Source: Flagellimonas sp. MMG031 (GTDB lineage Bacteria > Bacteroidota > Bacteroidia > Flavobacteriales > Flavobacteriaceae). From it: a stretch of 64,000 nt of DNA. The notes beneath the pieces are model-generated. The model worked only from the letters and a program-made list of their open reading frames with translations, was not told the DNA's origin and did not search any database. Positions within the stretch are counted from its first letter, which is position 1; each line of letters begins with the position of its first letter. The stretch covers positions 2,598,001 through 2,662,000 of the forward strand of contig NZ_CP157804.1 of the NCBI RefSeq assembly GCF_040112705.1, in the 5' to 3' direction. This document shows positions 1 through 8,854 of this stretch, piece after piece. The position numbers and the translations under genes are program-made.

Positions 1-872
1 TTTCCAGACTCCCTTTTAAAATCATTTATTTTATCTCCGATGGGGTCTACATACTCCTGTACTACCTTATTGGGTACCGCAAAAAGGTGGTGCGCAACAA
101 TTTGGCCCTTGTTTTTCCTGAAAAATCAGAAGAGGAACGATTGGTTATAGAGAAAAAGTTCTTCAGGCATATGTGCGATATCTTTCTGGAGATGATCAAG
201 ACTCTGGGGATTAGCAATAAGGAAGTCCAAAAAAGATTTACGGTCACCAACATGGAGGTGCTCCACGAGCTTGAAGCAAAGGGCATCAACACCATGCTGA
301 TGCTGCCACATTATGCCAGCTGGGAGTGGGTGGTTTCCCTTAATCTTCAAATTAAGTCCAAAGGCTACGGTATCTACCAAAAAATAAAGAACAAGTATTT
401 TGATAAACTGGTACGGGACCTTAGGGGCAGGTTCAACACCCAACTGATTTCCACAAGGGAGTCCCGAAAAATTTTGAAGGACGCCAAGGAAAGTAAACTA
501 CTGCTCATGGTGGGTATCATTAGCGATCAATCGCCCATGGTCATCAAGGCCAAATACTGGACAGATTTTATGGGCATAGTGGTACCTGTGCATGTGGGGG
601 GCGAGGAAATTTGCAAAGCAAACGATATTATTCCCGTCTACCTCAAGACACGTAAAATTGGAAGGGGCTATTATGAGGGTACGGTCAAGGTACTTTCCGA
701 AAACCCATCGGAGGTAGAAGACTACAAAATCACCGACGCCTTTTTACGGGAGACTGAAAAATCCATCCGGGAAGCGCCAGAATATTACTTCTGGACACAT
801 AAACGTTGGAAACACAAGGACAAAGTACCCAAGGAGTTCCAGATAACAACCCAAAAGGTGGTCAATTCCTAG
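1..872 (+). CDS. Lysophospholipid/lipid A acyltransferase family protein (5' end missing)
   Basis: The reading frame is open from base 3 at the window edge, so the true start lies upstream; about 289 residues are visible, close to the normal length of the LpxL/HtrB (LPLAT) family. These are inner-membrane enzymes that transfer an acyl chain to lipid A precursors or aminolipids. The catalytic HX4E motif is visible as HYASWE (the His codon is at 309-311), followed by the family blocks RDLRGRF and SDQSPM. The hydrophobic stretch translated from the first 80 bases fits the N-terminal membrane anchor. The stop codon overlaps that of the convergent phosphohexomutase gene by 4 bases. The family is confident; the exact acyl acceptor is not known. 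Confidence 0.85.
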   Translation, partial: SRLPFKIIYFISDGVYILLYYLIGYRKKVVRNNLALVFPEKSEEERLVIEKKFFRHMCDIFLEMIKTLGISNKEVQKRFTVTNMEVLHELEAKGINTMLMLPHYASWEWVVSLNLQIKSKGYGIYQKIKNKYFDKLVRDLRGRFNTQLISTRESRKILKDAKESKLLLMVGIISDQSPMVIKAKYWTDFMGIVVPVHVGGEEICKANDIIPVYLKTRKIGRGYYEGTVKVLSENPSEVEDYKITDAFLRETEKSIREAPEYYFWTHKRWKHKDKVPKEFQITTQKVVNS

Positions 873-2257
873 ATTCCCGCTACTTCCTTGATTTCACCGA
901 TTATCCTATCCGCCAATCCATCGGCTTCGGCTTGGGACTTGGCTTCGGTATAAATTCTGATGATGGGTTCCGTGTTCGATTTTCTCAAATGCACCCAATT
1001 CTCCGGAAAATCAATCTTCACCCCATCGATGGTAGACACCTCTTCATCCTTATATTTATGGTGCATGGCCTCCAACAGCGCATCTACATCCAAGTCGGGC
1101 GTCAATGCTATCTTCTTTTTGCTCATAAAATAGCTCGGGTAACTGGCACGAAGTTCGGCCACTGTTCCACCGCGCTCGGCCATCAGCATCAAAAATAAAG
1201 CCGTCCCCACCAAGGCATCCCGTCCATAATGGCTCTCAGGATAAATGATACCGCCATTGCCCTCACCCCCAATAATGGCATTATTGGCCTTCATCTTGGT
1301 CACTACGTTCACCTCCCCCACTGCAGCAGCTTCGTAAGTGCCGCCGTGTTTTTCCGTAATGTCGCGCAAAGCACGGGAGGAGGAAAGATTGGATACCGTA
1401 TTTCCTTTGGTCTTGGATAGCACATAATCGGCGCAAGCCACTAGCGTATATTCTTCACCGAACATTTCCCCATCATTGCTAATAAATGCCAATCGGTCCA
1501 CGTCCGGGTCCACTACAATGCCAAAATCAGCCTTTTCCTCCACTACTTTCTTGCAGATATCGCCCAAATGTTCCTTCAAAGGTTCGGGGTTATGCGGAAA
1601 ATGTCCTGTGGGGTCACAATATAATTTTACTACTTCAACCCCCAATTCTTCAAGCAATTTTGGAATGGCAATCCCACCTGTTGAATTGACCCCGTCGACC
1701 ACAACCTTAAAGCCTACCTTTTTTATGGTCTCGGCATCTACCAAAGGTAATTCCAATACTTCATCTATATGGATATCGATGTAGGAATCGTTCTTTATGA
1801 TTTCACCCAAATCATCGACCTCGGCGAATTCAAAATCCTCTTTCTCGGCCAAGGCCAAGATCTTAGCGCCTTGCTCCGCATCCAAAAACTCCCCTTTTTC
1901 GTTCAATAATTTAAGGGCGTTCCACTGTTTGGGGTTATGGCTGGCCGTTAAAATAATGCCGCCGTCCGCTTTTTCCAAAGGAACCGCAATCTCTACGGTG
2001 GGGGTTGTGGACAATCCCAAATCGATAACATCAATTCCCAATCCCACCAAGGTGGAGACCACCAAATTTTGTATCATCTCCCCAGATAAACGGGCATCTC
2101 GACCAATGACTACCTTCAGCTTATCCTTCGCAGCGTACGATTGTAACCAGGTACCATAAGCGGCAGCGAATTTTACCGCGTCAACGGGCGTTAAGTTATC
2201 GTTTGTGCGCCCTCCGATGGTGCCTCGTATGCCGGAAATGGATTTGATGAGTGTCAT
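869..2257 (-). CDS. glmM: Phosphoglucosamine mutase / phosphohexomutase
   Basis: This is a 462-residue alpha-D-phosphohexomutase. The four family blocks are in order: the active-site serine loop TASHNP (residues 104-109, Ser106 being phosphorylated), the metal-binding loop DPDVDR (250-255), the sugar-recognition loop GEGNGG (331-336) and a C-terminal phosphate-binding loop with RKSNTEPIIRIY. The GEGNGG loop resembles that of archaeal and Bacteroidota GlmM-type enzymes more than typical phosphomannomutases, so conversion of glucosamine-6-phosphate to glucosamine-1-phosphate for UDP-GlcNAc synthesis is the likely role. It is a cytoplasmic, single-gene unit, convergent with the upstream acyltransferase. 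Phosphomannomutase activity cannot be excluded from sequence alone. Confidence 0.85.
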   Translation of the reverse strand: MTLIKSISGIRGTIGGRTNDNLTPVDAVKFAAAYGTWLQSYAAKDKLKVVIGRDARLSGEMIQNLVVSTLVGLGIDVIDLGLSTTPTVEIAVPLEKADGGIILTASHNPKQWNALKLLNEKGEFLDAEQGAKILALAEKEDFEFAEVDDLGEIIKNDSYIDIHIDEVLELPLVDAETIKKVGFKVVVDGVNSTGGIAIPKLLEELGVEVVKLYCDPTGHFPHNPEPLKEHLGDICKKVVEEKADFGIVVDPDVDRLAFISNDGEMFGEEYTLVACADYVLSKTKGNTVSNLSSSRALRDITEKHGGTYEAAAVGEVNVVTKMKANNAIIGGEGNGGIIYPESHYGRDALVGTALFLMLMAERGGTVAELRASYPSYFMSKKKIALTPDLDVDALLEAMHHKYKDEEVSTIDGVKIDFPENWVHLRKSNTEPIIRIYTEAKSQAEADGLADRIIGEIKEVAGI

Positions 2258-2348
2258 AATTGTTAAAAAAGTTTTTGCAAATATAATGGGGTATCCTCGA
2301 TTCCATGTTTTGAATTTGTAAATTTCGTTGGAAAAGGAATTTGCCCCG

Positions 2349-2942
2349 ATGAACTTCTTAGCACATATTTATTTATCGTTCGATGATAAGGAAATCACTT
2401 TGGGCAATTTTTTTGCCGACCATATCCGTGGAAATAAGTACCATCATTTTCCTGACAGAATACAAAAAGGCATCCTGCTGCATCGGGAAATAGACACTTT
2501 TACCGATGCCCATCCCATCGCAAGACAAAGCAGCAAACGTTTACACAAAAACTACAGTCACTACAGCCGTGTGATTGTCGATATTTATTATGACCACTTT
2601 TTGGCTAAGAATTGGACGGATTATTCCGATGTTTCCTTGGCCGATTATGTAGAAAACTTCTATGATTTGCTGGAAGACAATTACGATATTCTGCCCATGG
2701 CCACCAAACGGATGATGCCCTACATGATTGCCGATAACTGGCTGCTCAACTATGCCAATCTAGCGGGAATCCAACGCGTGCTCAATGGCATGAACCGACG
2801 GACCAAGAACAAATCCCGAATGAATTTTGCCATTTTGGACCTGGAGGAACATTATGAGGAATTTGAAAACGAGTTCACCGACTTTTTTAAAGAATTGATT
2901 ACCTTTTCCAACCAAAAATTTATTGCCCTATGCGAAGACTGA
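2349..2942 (+). CDS. Acyl carrier protein phosphodiesterase-like protein (AcpH/DUF479)
   Basis: The product of 197 residues begins MNFLAHIYLS, the characteristic start of the AcpH family, which is why the ATG at 2349 is preferred over the TTG at 2328. The conserved GNFFADHIRG and HREIDTFTDAHP blocks (HD-domain-like phosphodiesterase) are present near residues 20-65. AcpH removes the 4'-phosphopantetheine group from acyl carrier protein. The gene overlaps the next gene (gamma-glutamyltransferase) by 13 bases, suggesting translational coupling. Function is by family; the physiological substrate in Bacteroidota is less well established. Confidence 0.85.
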   Translation: MNFLAHIYLSFDDKEITLGNFFADHIRGNKYHHFPDRIQKGILLHREIDTFTDAHPIARQSSKRLHKNYSHYSRVIVDIYYDHFLAKNWTDYSDVSLADYVENFYDLLEDNYDILPMATKRMMPYMIADNWLLNYANLAGIQRVLNGMNRRTKNKSRMNFAILDLEEHYEEFENEFTDFFKELITFSNQKFIALCED

Positions 2943-4612
2943 TACTCTTTTTGCCCTTGCTCCTATTCATCAATTGTAAGCAGCAACCCGCAACGCCAAC
3001 CGGACTGGTCACTGAAAAAGCCATGGTCGTTTCCGCACGGGAGGAAGCCTCCCAATTGGCCGCGGACATCATGAAAAAAGGTGGTAATGCCTTTGATGCC
3101 ATGGTGGCTACCGAGCTTAGCTTGGTCATAGCCTACCCTTTTGCCGGCAGTGTGGGCGGAGGCGGTTTTATGGTCTATCGCAAAAGCAATGGCGAAGTCG
3201 GCGGCATCGATTATCGGGAAAAGGCACCCCTCGCCGCCCACAAAGATATGTATTTGGACTCCTTGGGCAACGTTATCCCTGGCTTGAGCACTTCGGGCGG
3301 CACCGCCGTAGGCGTACCCGGAACCGTAGCAGGTGTGTTGGAAGTCCATAGAAAATTTGGAAAATTACCGCTAAAGGAAATCATTGAACCTATCATTGCA
3401 TTGGCCAATAAAGGCGTTGTGGTTACGGAGAAGCAGGCAGAACGTCTTGCGGGTTATCGTGAGGATTTCATCAAGGCAAATAGCGATAGCACCAAATTTG
3501 CGGGACCTTTTACCGCAGGCGACACCATCAAATATCCGACCTACGCGAAAACACTTCAAAAAATTATGGAAGAAGGGCGCGATGGATTTTATAAAGGTGA
3601 AGTGGCCCAAAAATTGGCCAATTTCGTGCAAGAAAATGGCGGTTTGATTACCACTGAAGACCTAGAAAAATATGAGGCCGTTTGGCGCGACCCCATCGTT
3701 TTTAACTACAAGGACATTAAGGTGATTTCCATGAGTCCACCGAGCAGCGGTGGCGTTACCATCAATCAAATATTCAAAATGATGGAGCCCTACGAAGTGG
3801 CCAAGTACGGGCATAACTCGGCGAAGACCATCCAATTATTTACCGAGGCCTCACGAAGAGCCTACGCCGACCGTAACTTCTATTTGGGGGACCCTGATTT
3901 TGTGGAGATTCCTTACGATATGTTGTTGAACGATGAATACATTCAGGAACGGATGGCCAATTTCTCTTTTGACAAGGCTACCCTGTCCTCCGAGGTAAGC
4001 CATGGCGAGGTCGAAATTGTTGAGAGCGCACAGACCACCCATTTTTCCATTGTGGATAGCGAAGGTAATGCGGTCTCGGTCACCTCTACCCTAAACGGAG
4101 GCTATGGTTCCAAGCTGTATTGCGAAGAACTTGGTTTCTTTTTGAATAACGAAATGGACGATTTTAGTGCCAAACCAGGGGTTCCGAATATGTTTGGACT
4201 CATTGGTGCCGAAGCGAACAGTATTCAACCCGAAAAACGCATGCTCAGCAGCATGACACCCACCATTGTGGAAAAGGATGGCAAACTGTACATGGTGGTA
4301 GGAACTCCAGGAGGTTCCACGATTATCACAGCAGTCGCACAGACCATTCTTAATGTGTACGAATTCAACCTGAGTATGCAAGAGGCGGTGAACGCACCTC
4401 GTTTTCACCATCAATGGCTGCCCGATATGGTGATTTTTGAACCCGAAGGTTTTTCGGATGAACTCAAGGAACAATTAAAGTCCAAAGGATACATTATCAA
4501 CGAGGAACGTACTCCAATCATTGGTAAGGTAGATGCCATCCGGGTGCTTCCCGATGGAAGACTGGAAGGCGGGGCGGACAAACGTGGCGATGACACCGCC
4601 GTAGGATTCTAA
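2930..4612 (+). CDS. ggt: Gamma-glutamyltransferase, lipoprotein
   Basis: The 560-residue protein is a gamma-glutamyltranspeptidase, an Ntn hydrolase that cleaves or transfers the gamma-glutamyl group of glutathione and related compounds. A lipoprotein signal peptide ends in FINC with the lipidated Cys at residue 16, so the enzyme is probably anchored in the envelope. The self-processing site and catalytic nucleophile lie in TTHFS, with Thr369 becoming the N-terminus of the small subunit, and the large subunit carries the GGGGF and DYREKAP substrate blocks. Downstream glycine loops (SSMTPT, GTPGGS) are present. It follows the AcpH-like gene with a 13-base overlap and precedes an ATP-grasp gene by 11 bases, so the three probably form one transcript. 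Confidence 0.93.
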   Translation: MRRLILFLPLLLFINCKQQPATPTGLVTEKAMVVSAREEASQLAADIMKKGGNAFDAMVATELSLVIAYPFAGSVGGGGFMVYRKSNGEVGGIDYREKAPLAAHKDMYLDSLGNVIPGLSTSGGTAVGVPGTVAGVLEVHRKFGKLPLKEIIEPIIALANKGVVVTEKQAERLAGYREDFIKANSDSTKFAGPFTAGDTIKYPTYAKTLQKIMEEGRDGFYKGEVAQKLANFVQENGGLITTEDLEKYEAVWRDPIVFNYKDIKVISMSPPSSGGVTINQIFKMMEPYEVAKYGHNSAKTIQLFTEASRRAYADRNFYLGDPDFVEIPYDMLLNDEYIQERMANFSFDKATLSSEVSHGEVEIVESAQTTHFSIVDSEGNAVSVTSTLNGGYGSKLYCEELGFFLNNEMDDFSAKPGVPNMFGLIGAEANSIQPEKRMLSSMTPTIVEKDGKLYMVVGTPGGSTIITAVAQTILNVYEFNLSMQEAVNAPRFHHQWLPDMVIFEPEGFSDELKEQLKSKGYIINEERTPIIGKVDAIRVLPDGRLEGGADKRGDDTAVGF

Positions 4613-4623
4613 ATTTCAGCCCT

Positions 4624-5550
4624 ATGCAATTTGATGTTGTGGTATTGACGGACCATAGATATGTGTCCCCAACAAAAAAGACTCCTTATATTGAAAATGT
4701 ACTTTTGGAGGACCGATTGGTCGTGGAAGCTATGCAAAATGAAGGGTTGACCGTAGGCCGAAAAGCTTGGGACGACTCCGATTTTGATTGGTCCACTACC
4801 CGATTTGCGCTATTTCGCACCACTTGGGACTATTTTGACCGCTTTGCCGACTTTTCCAAATGGCTCGAGCAAGCTTCACAACAAACACAGTTCATAAACT
4901 CCAAGGAACTCATCCGCTGGAACATCGATAAGCACTATTTGCAAGACCTGTCCAAGGCCGGGGTGACCATTCCCAAAACGCTTTTCATTGAAAAAGATTC
5001 AAGCATTACCCTTGCCGAAGCCGTTGCCAAAACACAGCTGGAGTACGGATTCGCATCGGATACTTTTATTCTAAAACCTTGTGTTTCGGGGGCTGCCCGC
5101 CATACCTATAAAATAGGGAAAGACGAAATTGGCAAACATGAATCCATTTTTAAGGAATTGATTGCGGAAGAAGCATTAATGCTTCAAGAATTTCAGCACC
5201 ATATTGTATCCGAAGGAGAGATTTCCATGATGCTATTCAACGGAACATTCACTCATGCCGTATTAAAAATAGCCAAAGCGGGTGATTTTAGGGTACAGGA
5301 CGATTTTGGGGGAACCGTGCACGAATACCAACCTACTGAAGAGCAGATTGCCTTTGCGCAAACTGTGGTTCACGCGGCTCCACAATTGCCCATGTATGCA
5401 CGGGTGGATATCTTTAAGGACAATGATGGAAATTGGGCCTTGGCCGAGCTGGAAATTTTTGAACCCGAACTGTGGTTCCGCTTAAAACCTGAAGCAGCCG
5501 GTCTGCTGGCAAAAGCAATAAAAAATAGCTGTTTGATGCAACAGGCCTGA
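4624..5550 (+). CDS. ATP-grasp domain protein of unknown substrate
   Basis: The 308-residue cytoplasmic protein has the layout of an ATP-grasp ligase. There is an N-terminal pre-ATP-grasp region, a nucleotide-binding lysine strand (FILKPCVSG), an acidic hinge (LQEFQHHIVSEGE) and a C-terminal metal-binding segment with RVDIF and ELEIFEPELW. The family resembles the glutathione synthetase/RimK-type ATP-grasp proteins, which join a carboxylate to an amine or thiol through an acyl phosphate. I do not recognise the substrate. Its place 11 bases after a gamma-glutamyltransferase gene suggests a role in gamma-glutamyl or small-peptide metabolism, but this is only context. Confidence 0.8.
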   Translation: MQFDVVVLTDHRYVSPTKKTPYIENVLLEDRLVVEAMQNEGLTVGRKAWDDSDFDWSTTRFALFRTTWDYFDRFADFSKWLEQASQQTQFINSKELIRWNIDKHYLQDLSKAGVTIPKTLFIEKDSSITLAEAVAKTQLEYGFASDTFILKPCVSGAARHTYKIGKDEIGKHESIFKELIAEEALMLQEFQHHIVSEGEISMMLFNGTFTHAVLKIAKAGDFRVQDDFGGTVHEYQPTEEQIAFAQTVVHAAPQLPMYARVDIFKDNDGNWALAELEIFEPELWFRLKPEAAGLLAKAIKNSCLMQQA

Positions 5551-5594
5551 TTGGAAAGCCTGATTGAACATGACCTACGAAAAACAATTTTAAA

Positions 5595-6590
5595 ATGAAA
5601 ATCGTACGATACGCATTGATGTTTGTGGTATTGGGCTGCATGGCCCAACGGCAAACGACAGGTGAATTGGTGGCTCTGGACGAAGCCTTTTATGATTATG
5701 TTGATCAACATGCAACCATTGAAGTGCTGGCCGATGGGTACATCTGGTCCGAAGGACCTGTATGGGTGAAAGATGGCGGCTTCCTGCTGTTTTCAGATGT
5801 ACCACAGAATACCATTTTTAAATGGAAAGAGGGCGAAGGGATTTCCGAATTTTTGAAACCCTCAGGATATACGGGCGTTTTGCCTTACAGTCATGAGCCC
5901 GGCAGTAACGGACTCATCATAAACCAACAAGGCGAGTTGGTATCCTGCGAACATGGCGACCGTAGAGTTTCTCGAATGCCTTTGTCAAATGGAGGGAAAA
6001 TAACCATTGCTGACCATTGGGAAGGCAAGCGGTTCAATAGTCCCAACGATATTGTACAAAGCTCGAATGGCACCTATTATTTCACCGACCCTCCCTATGG
6101 ACTTCCACAGCAACAAAATTCCAAAACCCGTGAAATGGATGCCTTTGGCGTGTATAAAATTGATAAGAATGGGCAGGTGGATAGGGTTGTTGGGAATCTT
6201 TCCCGCCCCAATGGGATTGCCCTCTCCCCTGATGAAAAAATTCTATACGTCAATCAATCCGATAATGCGGCACCATATATTATGGCCTACCAGGTTCAGC
6301 CTGATGGCACTCTGCAGCAAGGTCGTATCTTTTTTGATGCGTCCCCCTTGCTGGAAGAAGGTTTGATCGGGTCCTTGGATGGTCTCAAAGTTGCCAAAGA
6401 TGGGACTATTTTTTCGACCGGACCAGGAGGTGTATTGATTATCACGGAAAGCGGTAAGCTTTTGGGGCGCATCGCCACCGGACAACGCACCGCTAACTGT
6501 GCTTGGGGCGACGATGGTTCGGTACTGTACATGACCGCCCACTCCTATTTGATGCGAATTCAAACGAAAACCACTGGGGTAGGCTTCTAA
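5595..6590 (+). CDS. SMP-30/gluconolactonase-like lipoprotein
   Basis: The 331-residue protein belongs to the SMP-30/gluconolactonase/LRE family, six-bladed beta-propellers that hydrolyse sugar lactones using one divalent metal. A short signal peptide ends in VVLGC, a lipobox, so it is probably an envelope lipoprotein. Expected metal-site segments are visible: the glutamate in WSEGPVW, the asparagine in NSPNDI, the asparagine/proline block RPNGIALSPD and the aspartate in GSLDGLK. It follows the ATP-grasp gene by 44 bases on the same strand and converges with the S24 regulator gene, from which it is separated by 2 bases. The actual lactone substrate is unknown. Confidence 0.85.
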   Translation: MKIVRYALMFVVLGCMAQRQTTGELVALDEAFYDYVDQHATIEVLADGYIWSEGPVWVKDGGFLLFSDVPQNTIFKWKEGEGISEFLKPSGYTGVLPYSHEPGSNGLIINQQGELVSCEHGDRRVSRMPLSNGGKITIADHWEGKRFNSPNDIVQSSNGTYYFTDPPYGLPQQQNSKTREMDAFGVYKIDKNGQVDRVVGNLSRPNGIALSPDEKILYVNQSDNAAPYIMAYQVQPDGTLQQGRIFFDASPLLEEGLIGSLDGLKVAKDGTIFSTGPGGVLIITESGKLLGRIATGQRTANCAWGDDGSVLYMTAHSYLMRIQTKTTGVGF

Positions 6591-6592
6591 TT

Positions 6593-7348
6593 TTACTTGG
6601 CAATTTGTCTCTTGAGCTCTTCCATGGACTGCTGTAACTGCTTCAACAAGCCGGTTTCCGTAGTGGCATCCACGTTGAAAGTCAATTTGCTGCTTACCTC
6701 CCAAATTTCTTGGATTTGGAAAGGTTTGATTTCGTAAGGCGGATAGGTCTCGTTGAGAGAAACCAAGGTAATGTTATTGGAGTTCGGTTTTCGTTCAATC
6801 TTTTTCACCATTACCGAATCCTGAAGCACAACAACGTACATTTTATTGGGACTCACATGGTCGATGTGCTCGATGGCTCGTGCAAGAACCCAATCATTGG
6901 GTCTCAAATTGGGGAGCATACTATCGCCCTCCACCTGAAAGCCACGATAGGTCGCATTGCGAAATTCAGGAATGGGCATATCAAAAGCTGGTAATTGTCG
7001 GTACCAGCTGGTATCGGAAATATTTTGTGGATACCCCGCTGCTGCCTTGGCATTGACCATCACCATGTTGTCGTTATCGGAATTATCCACGGTGACCACC
7101 TTGGGAATGACACTGGTTTTTGAAGTGTCCAAATGCTTTTGGTCACTTTCACCAAACAACCATAAAGGGTTGATTTTGAACTGTTTTAAAAGTTCAGCAA
7201 CTACTTTTCCGGACAGCCTGGTCCTACCCCGTTCAATATCGGCAGTCGTATTTTTAACACCCAACAATTGGGCGAACTCTGTTTGGGTGTATCCGAGTTC
7301 CCTTCGGATGTCGGTAAATCGTTTAAGGGTTATTTCATTTTCCATCAT
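6593..7348 (-). CDS. XRE-family regulator with LexA-like S24 peptidase domain
   Basis: The 251-residue protein has an N-terminal helix-turn-helix of the XRE type (about residues 8-66), a linker, and an S24 LexA/CI-like domain (about 95-225). The catalytic serine lies in GDSM (Ser143) and the general-base lysine in VKKIER (Lys182 or Lys183). An Ala-Gly pair in KAAAGY (Ala104-Gly105) sits at roughly the LexA distance from the serine, so RecA-stimulated self-cleavage is plausible. The C-terminal 25 residues look like a coiled coil. The gene faces a radical-SAM DNA-repair pair across four inverted-repeat operators, so it probably represses both itself and that pair. Two adjacent ATGs (7348, 7345) could start it. 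Confidence 0.9.
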   Translation of the reverse strand: MMENEITLKRFTDIRRELGYTQTEFAQLLGVKNTTADIERGRTRLSGKVVAELLKQFKINPLWLFGESDQKHLDTSKTSVIPKVVTVDNSDNDNMVMVNAKAAAGYPQNISDTSWYRQLPAFDMPIPEFRNATYRGFQVEGDSMLPNLRPNDWVLARAIEHIDHVSPNKMYVVVLQDSVMVKKIERKPNSNNITLVSLNETYPPYEIKPFQIQEIWEVSSKLTFNVDATTETGLLKQLQQSMEELKRQIAK

Positions 7349-7432
7349 CTAGTCAATAATGTCCTGTCCAGCGCAGTCGAGACATTATGCAGCATTTTAA
7401 TCTCGAAAGCAATGATAGGGACAATCTATTCT

Positions 7433-7462
7433 CAAATATAGGGTATTTGGATTATTTCCAAA
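7433..7462 (-). promoter_or_regulatory. Promoter candidate of the S24 regulator gene
   Basis: On the minus strand a -33-like TTTG (complement of 7459-7462) is followed after 18 bases by TATATTTG (complement of 7433-7440). This matches the Bacteroidota consensus TTTG/TAnnTTTG. Operator O1 (7447-7461) occupies the spacer and the -33 box, which fits negative autoregulation. No transcript start has been measured. Confidence 0.55.
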
Positions 7463-7525
7463 ACTTTTTATGGATTATTTCCAATATTTGGAATTTTTCC
7501 ATATTTTTGATTGGAATATTTCCAA
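7447..7525. promoter_or_regulatory. Array of four inverted-repeat operators (TTGGAA-N3-TTCCAA)
   Basis: Four 15-bp near-identical palindromes lie between the regulator and the radical-SAM gene: O1 TTGGATTATTTCCAA (7447-7461), O2 ATGGATTATTTCCAA (7470-7484), O3 TTGGAATTTTTCCAT (7488-7502) and O4 TTGGAATATTTCCAA (7511-7525). O4 is a perfect inverted repeat around a 3-base spacer. Start-to-start distances are 23, 18 and 23 bases. O1 covers the regulator's own promoter and O3/O4 flank a TATTTTTG -7 box for the divergent gene. They are very likely the binding sites of the S24-domain regulator; this is inferred from position and symmetry. Confidence 0.75.
7502..7509 (+). promoter_or_regulatory. -7 promoter element for the radical-SAM gene
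   Basis: TATTTTTG matches the Bacteroidota -7 consensus TAnnTTTG exactly and lies 20 bases before the ATG at 7529. No clear TTTG -33 box is seen at the expected distance, as is common for regulated promoters. It is squeezed between operators O3 and O4, so a bound repressor would block it. Confidence 0.45.
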
Positions 7526-7528
7526 GAT

Positions 7529-8791
7529 ATGAACTTTGAAAGAATTCGAGAAAAACTGAACATTCTAGCGGATGCCGCCAAATACGATGTTTCCTGCGCC
7601 AGTAGCGGAAGTAACCGAACCAACGCAAACAAGGGGTTGGGGAACGCTTCCAAAATGGGAATTTGCCATAGCTATACTGCGGATGGACGTTGCGTGTCTC
7701 TTTTAAAGATCCTGCTTACTAACCACTGTATTTTTGATTGCGCCTATTGTGTGACACGGAAAAGCAACGATGTTCCAAGGGCAGCTTTCAAGGTACAGGA
7801 AGTAGTTGATCTGACCATTAATTTTTACAGAAGAAACTATATCGAAGGGCTTTTTTTGAGTTCCGGGATATTTAAAAGTCCCGACCACACCATGGAGCGC
7901 TTGATTGCGGTGGCCAAAAAGCTCCGCGAAGAGGAAAACTTCAACGGTTACATTCATTTAAAGTCCATTCCAGGGGCAAGTGACGAATTGATGTACGAGG
8001 CGGGACTCTATGCAGATAGACTTTCCGTAAATATTGAAGTGCCAACGGTTTCAGGACTTAAACTGTTGGCTCCCGACAAAAAGCACGAGGATTTTACCAA
8101 ACCCATGGAAAAGGTGAAAAATGAAATCGTTCGCTACACCTCGGAACGTAAAATCATTAAAAGTACACCAAAGTATGCCCCAGCTGGTCAGAGCACCCAA
8201 ATGATTGTAGGTGCATCAGGAGAATCGGATAAGGACATCATGTATTCCGCTACCTATTATTACAAAACCTACAACATGAAACGGGTCTATTATTCGGGTT
8301 ATGTGCCGGTGACCCACGATTCACGTTTGCCAGCCATTGGGACCCAAGTGCCCATGTTGCGGGAGAACCGACTATATCAAACGGATTGGCTATTGCGGTT
8401 TTATGGTTTTTCGGTAAAGGAACTGCTGAACAACGAACATCCTAATTTGGACATGGAGGTCGACCCCAAACTTTCATGGGCCCTGCGCAACCTGCACCAC
8501 TTTCCGGTGGACGTGAATTCAGCAGATAAACGCCTGCTTGCACGGATACCCGGTATCGGACTGCGGTCCGTGGACAAAATTGTAAAGGCTAGAAAGTTTC
8601 GAAAATTGAACTGGGACCATCTCAAAAAAATGGGAGTGGCCCTCAACCGTGCCCAATATTTTATGGTGTGCGACTCCCGCTTCTGGGAACGCCGTGATTT
8701 GGATGCGGAGAAGATAAAAGGTATGATTCTGCAACATTCCACCGGGAAATTTCGGAATCAGTACAGTACGCAATTGTCCCTATTCAATTAG
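7529..8791 (+). CDS. Putative DNA modification/repair radical SAM protein (UDG-linked family)
   Basis: The 420-residue protein has a radical-SAM CX3CX2C cluster (CIFDCAYC, Cys67, Cys71, Cys74) that would bind a [4Fe-4S] cluster and S-adenosylmethionine. At the C-terminus there is a helix-hairpin-helix segment (about 325-370, with ARIPGIGLRSVDKI) typical of DNA-binding repair proteins. It matches the family described as a putative DNA modification/repair radical SAM protein that is linked to uracil-DNA glycosylase; the lesion or base treated is not known. The ATG at 7529 is preferred because the TTG at 7511 lies inside operator O4. A partner gene of the TIGR03915 type follows after 63 bases. 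Confidence 0.9.
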   Translation: MNFERIREKLNILADAAKYDVSCASSGSNRTNANKGLGNASKMGICHSYTADGRCVSLLKILLTNHCIFDCAYCVTRKSNDVPRAAFKVQEVVDLTINFYRRNYIEGLFLSSGIFKSPDHTMERLIAVAKKLREEENFNGYIHLKSIPGASDELMYEAGLYADRLSVNIEVPTVSGLKLLAPDKKHEDFTKPMEKVKNEIVRYTSERKIIKSTPKYAPAGQSTQMIVGASGESDKDIMYSATYYYKTYNMKRVYYSGYVPVTHDSRLPAIGTQVPMLRENRLYQTDWLLRFYGFSVKELLNNEHPNLDMEVDPKLSWALRNLHHFPVDVNSADKRLLARIPGIGLRSVDKIVKARKFRKLNWDHLKKMGVALNRAQYFMVCDSRFWERRDLDAEKIKGMILQHSTGKFRNQYSTQLSLFN

Positions 8792-8854
8792 AAATGGACA
8801 ATTGATAAATGAGTCAGTTAAAATGACTTCAAAAAACCAAAAAAAGTAGGTGTT

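Noticed and set aside
7356..7388. Inverted repeat ATAATGTC (7356-7363) / GACATTAT (7381-7388) in the leader of the S24 gene.
   Set aside because: Only 8 bp with a 17-base loop and partly inside a degenerate multi-copy repeat word (gcgcagtcgaga); not convincing as an operator.
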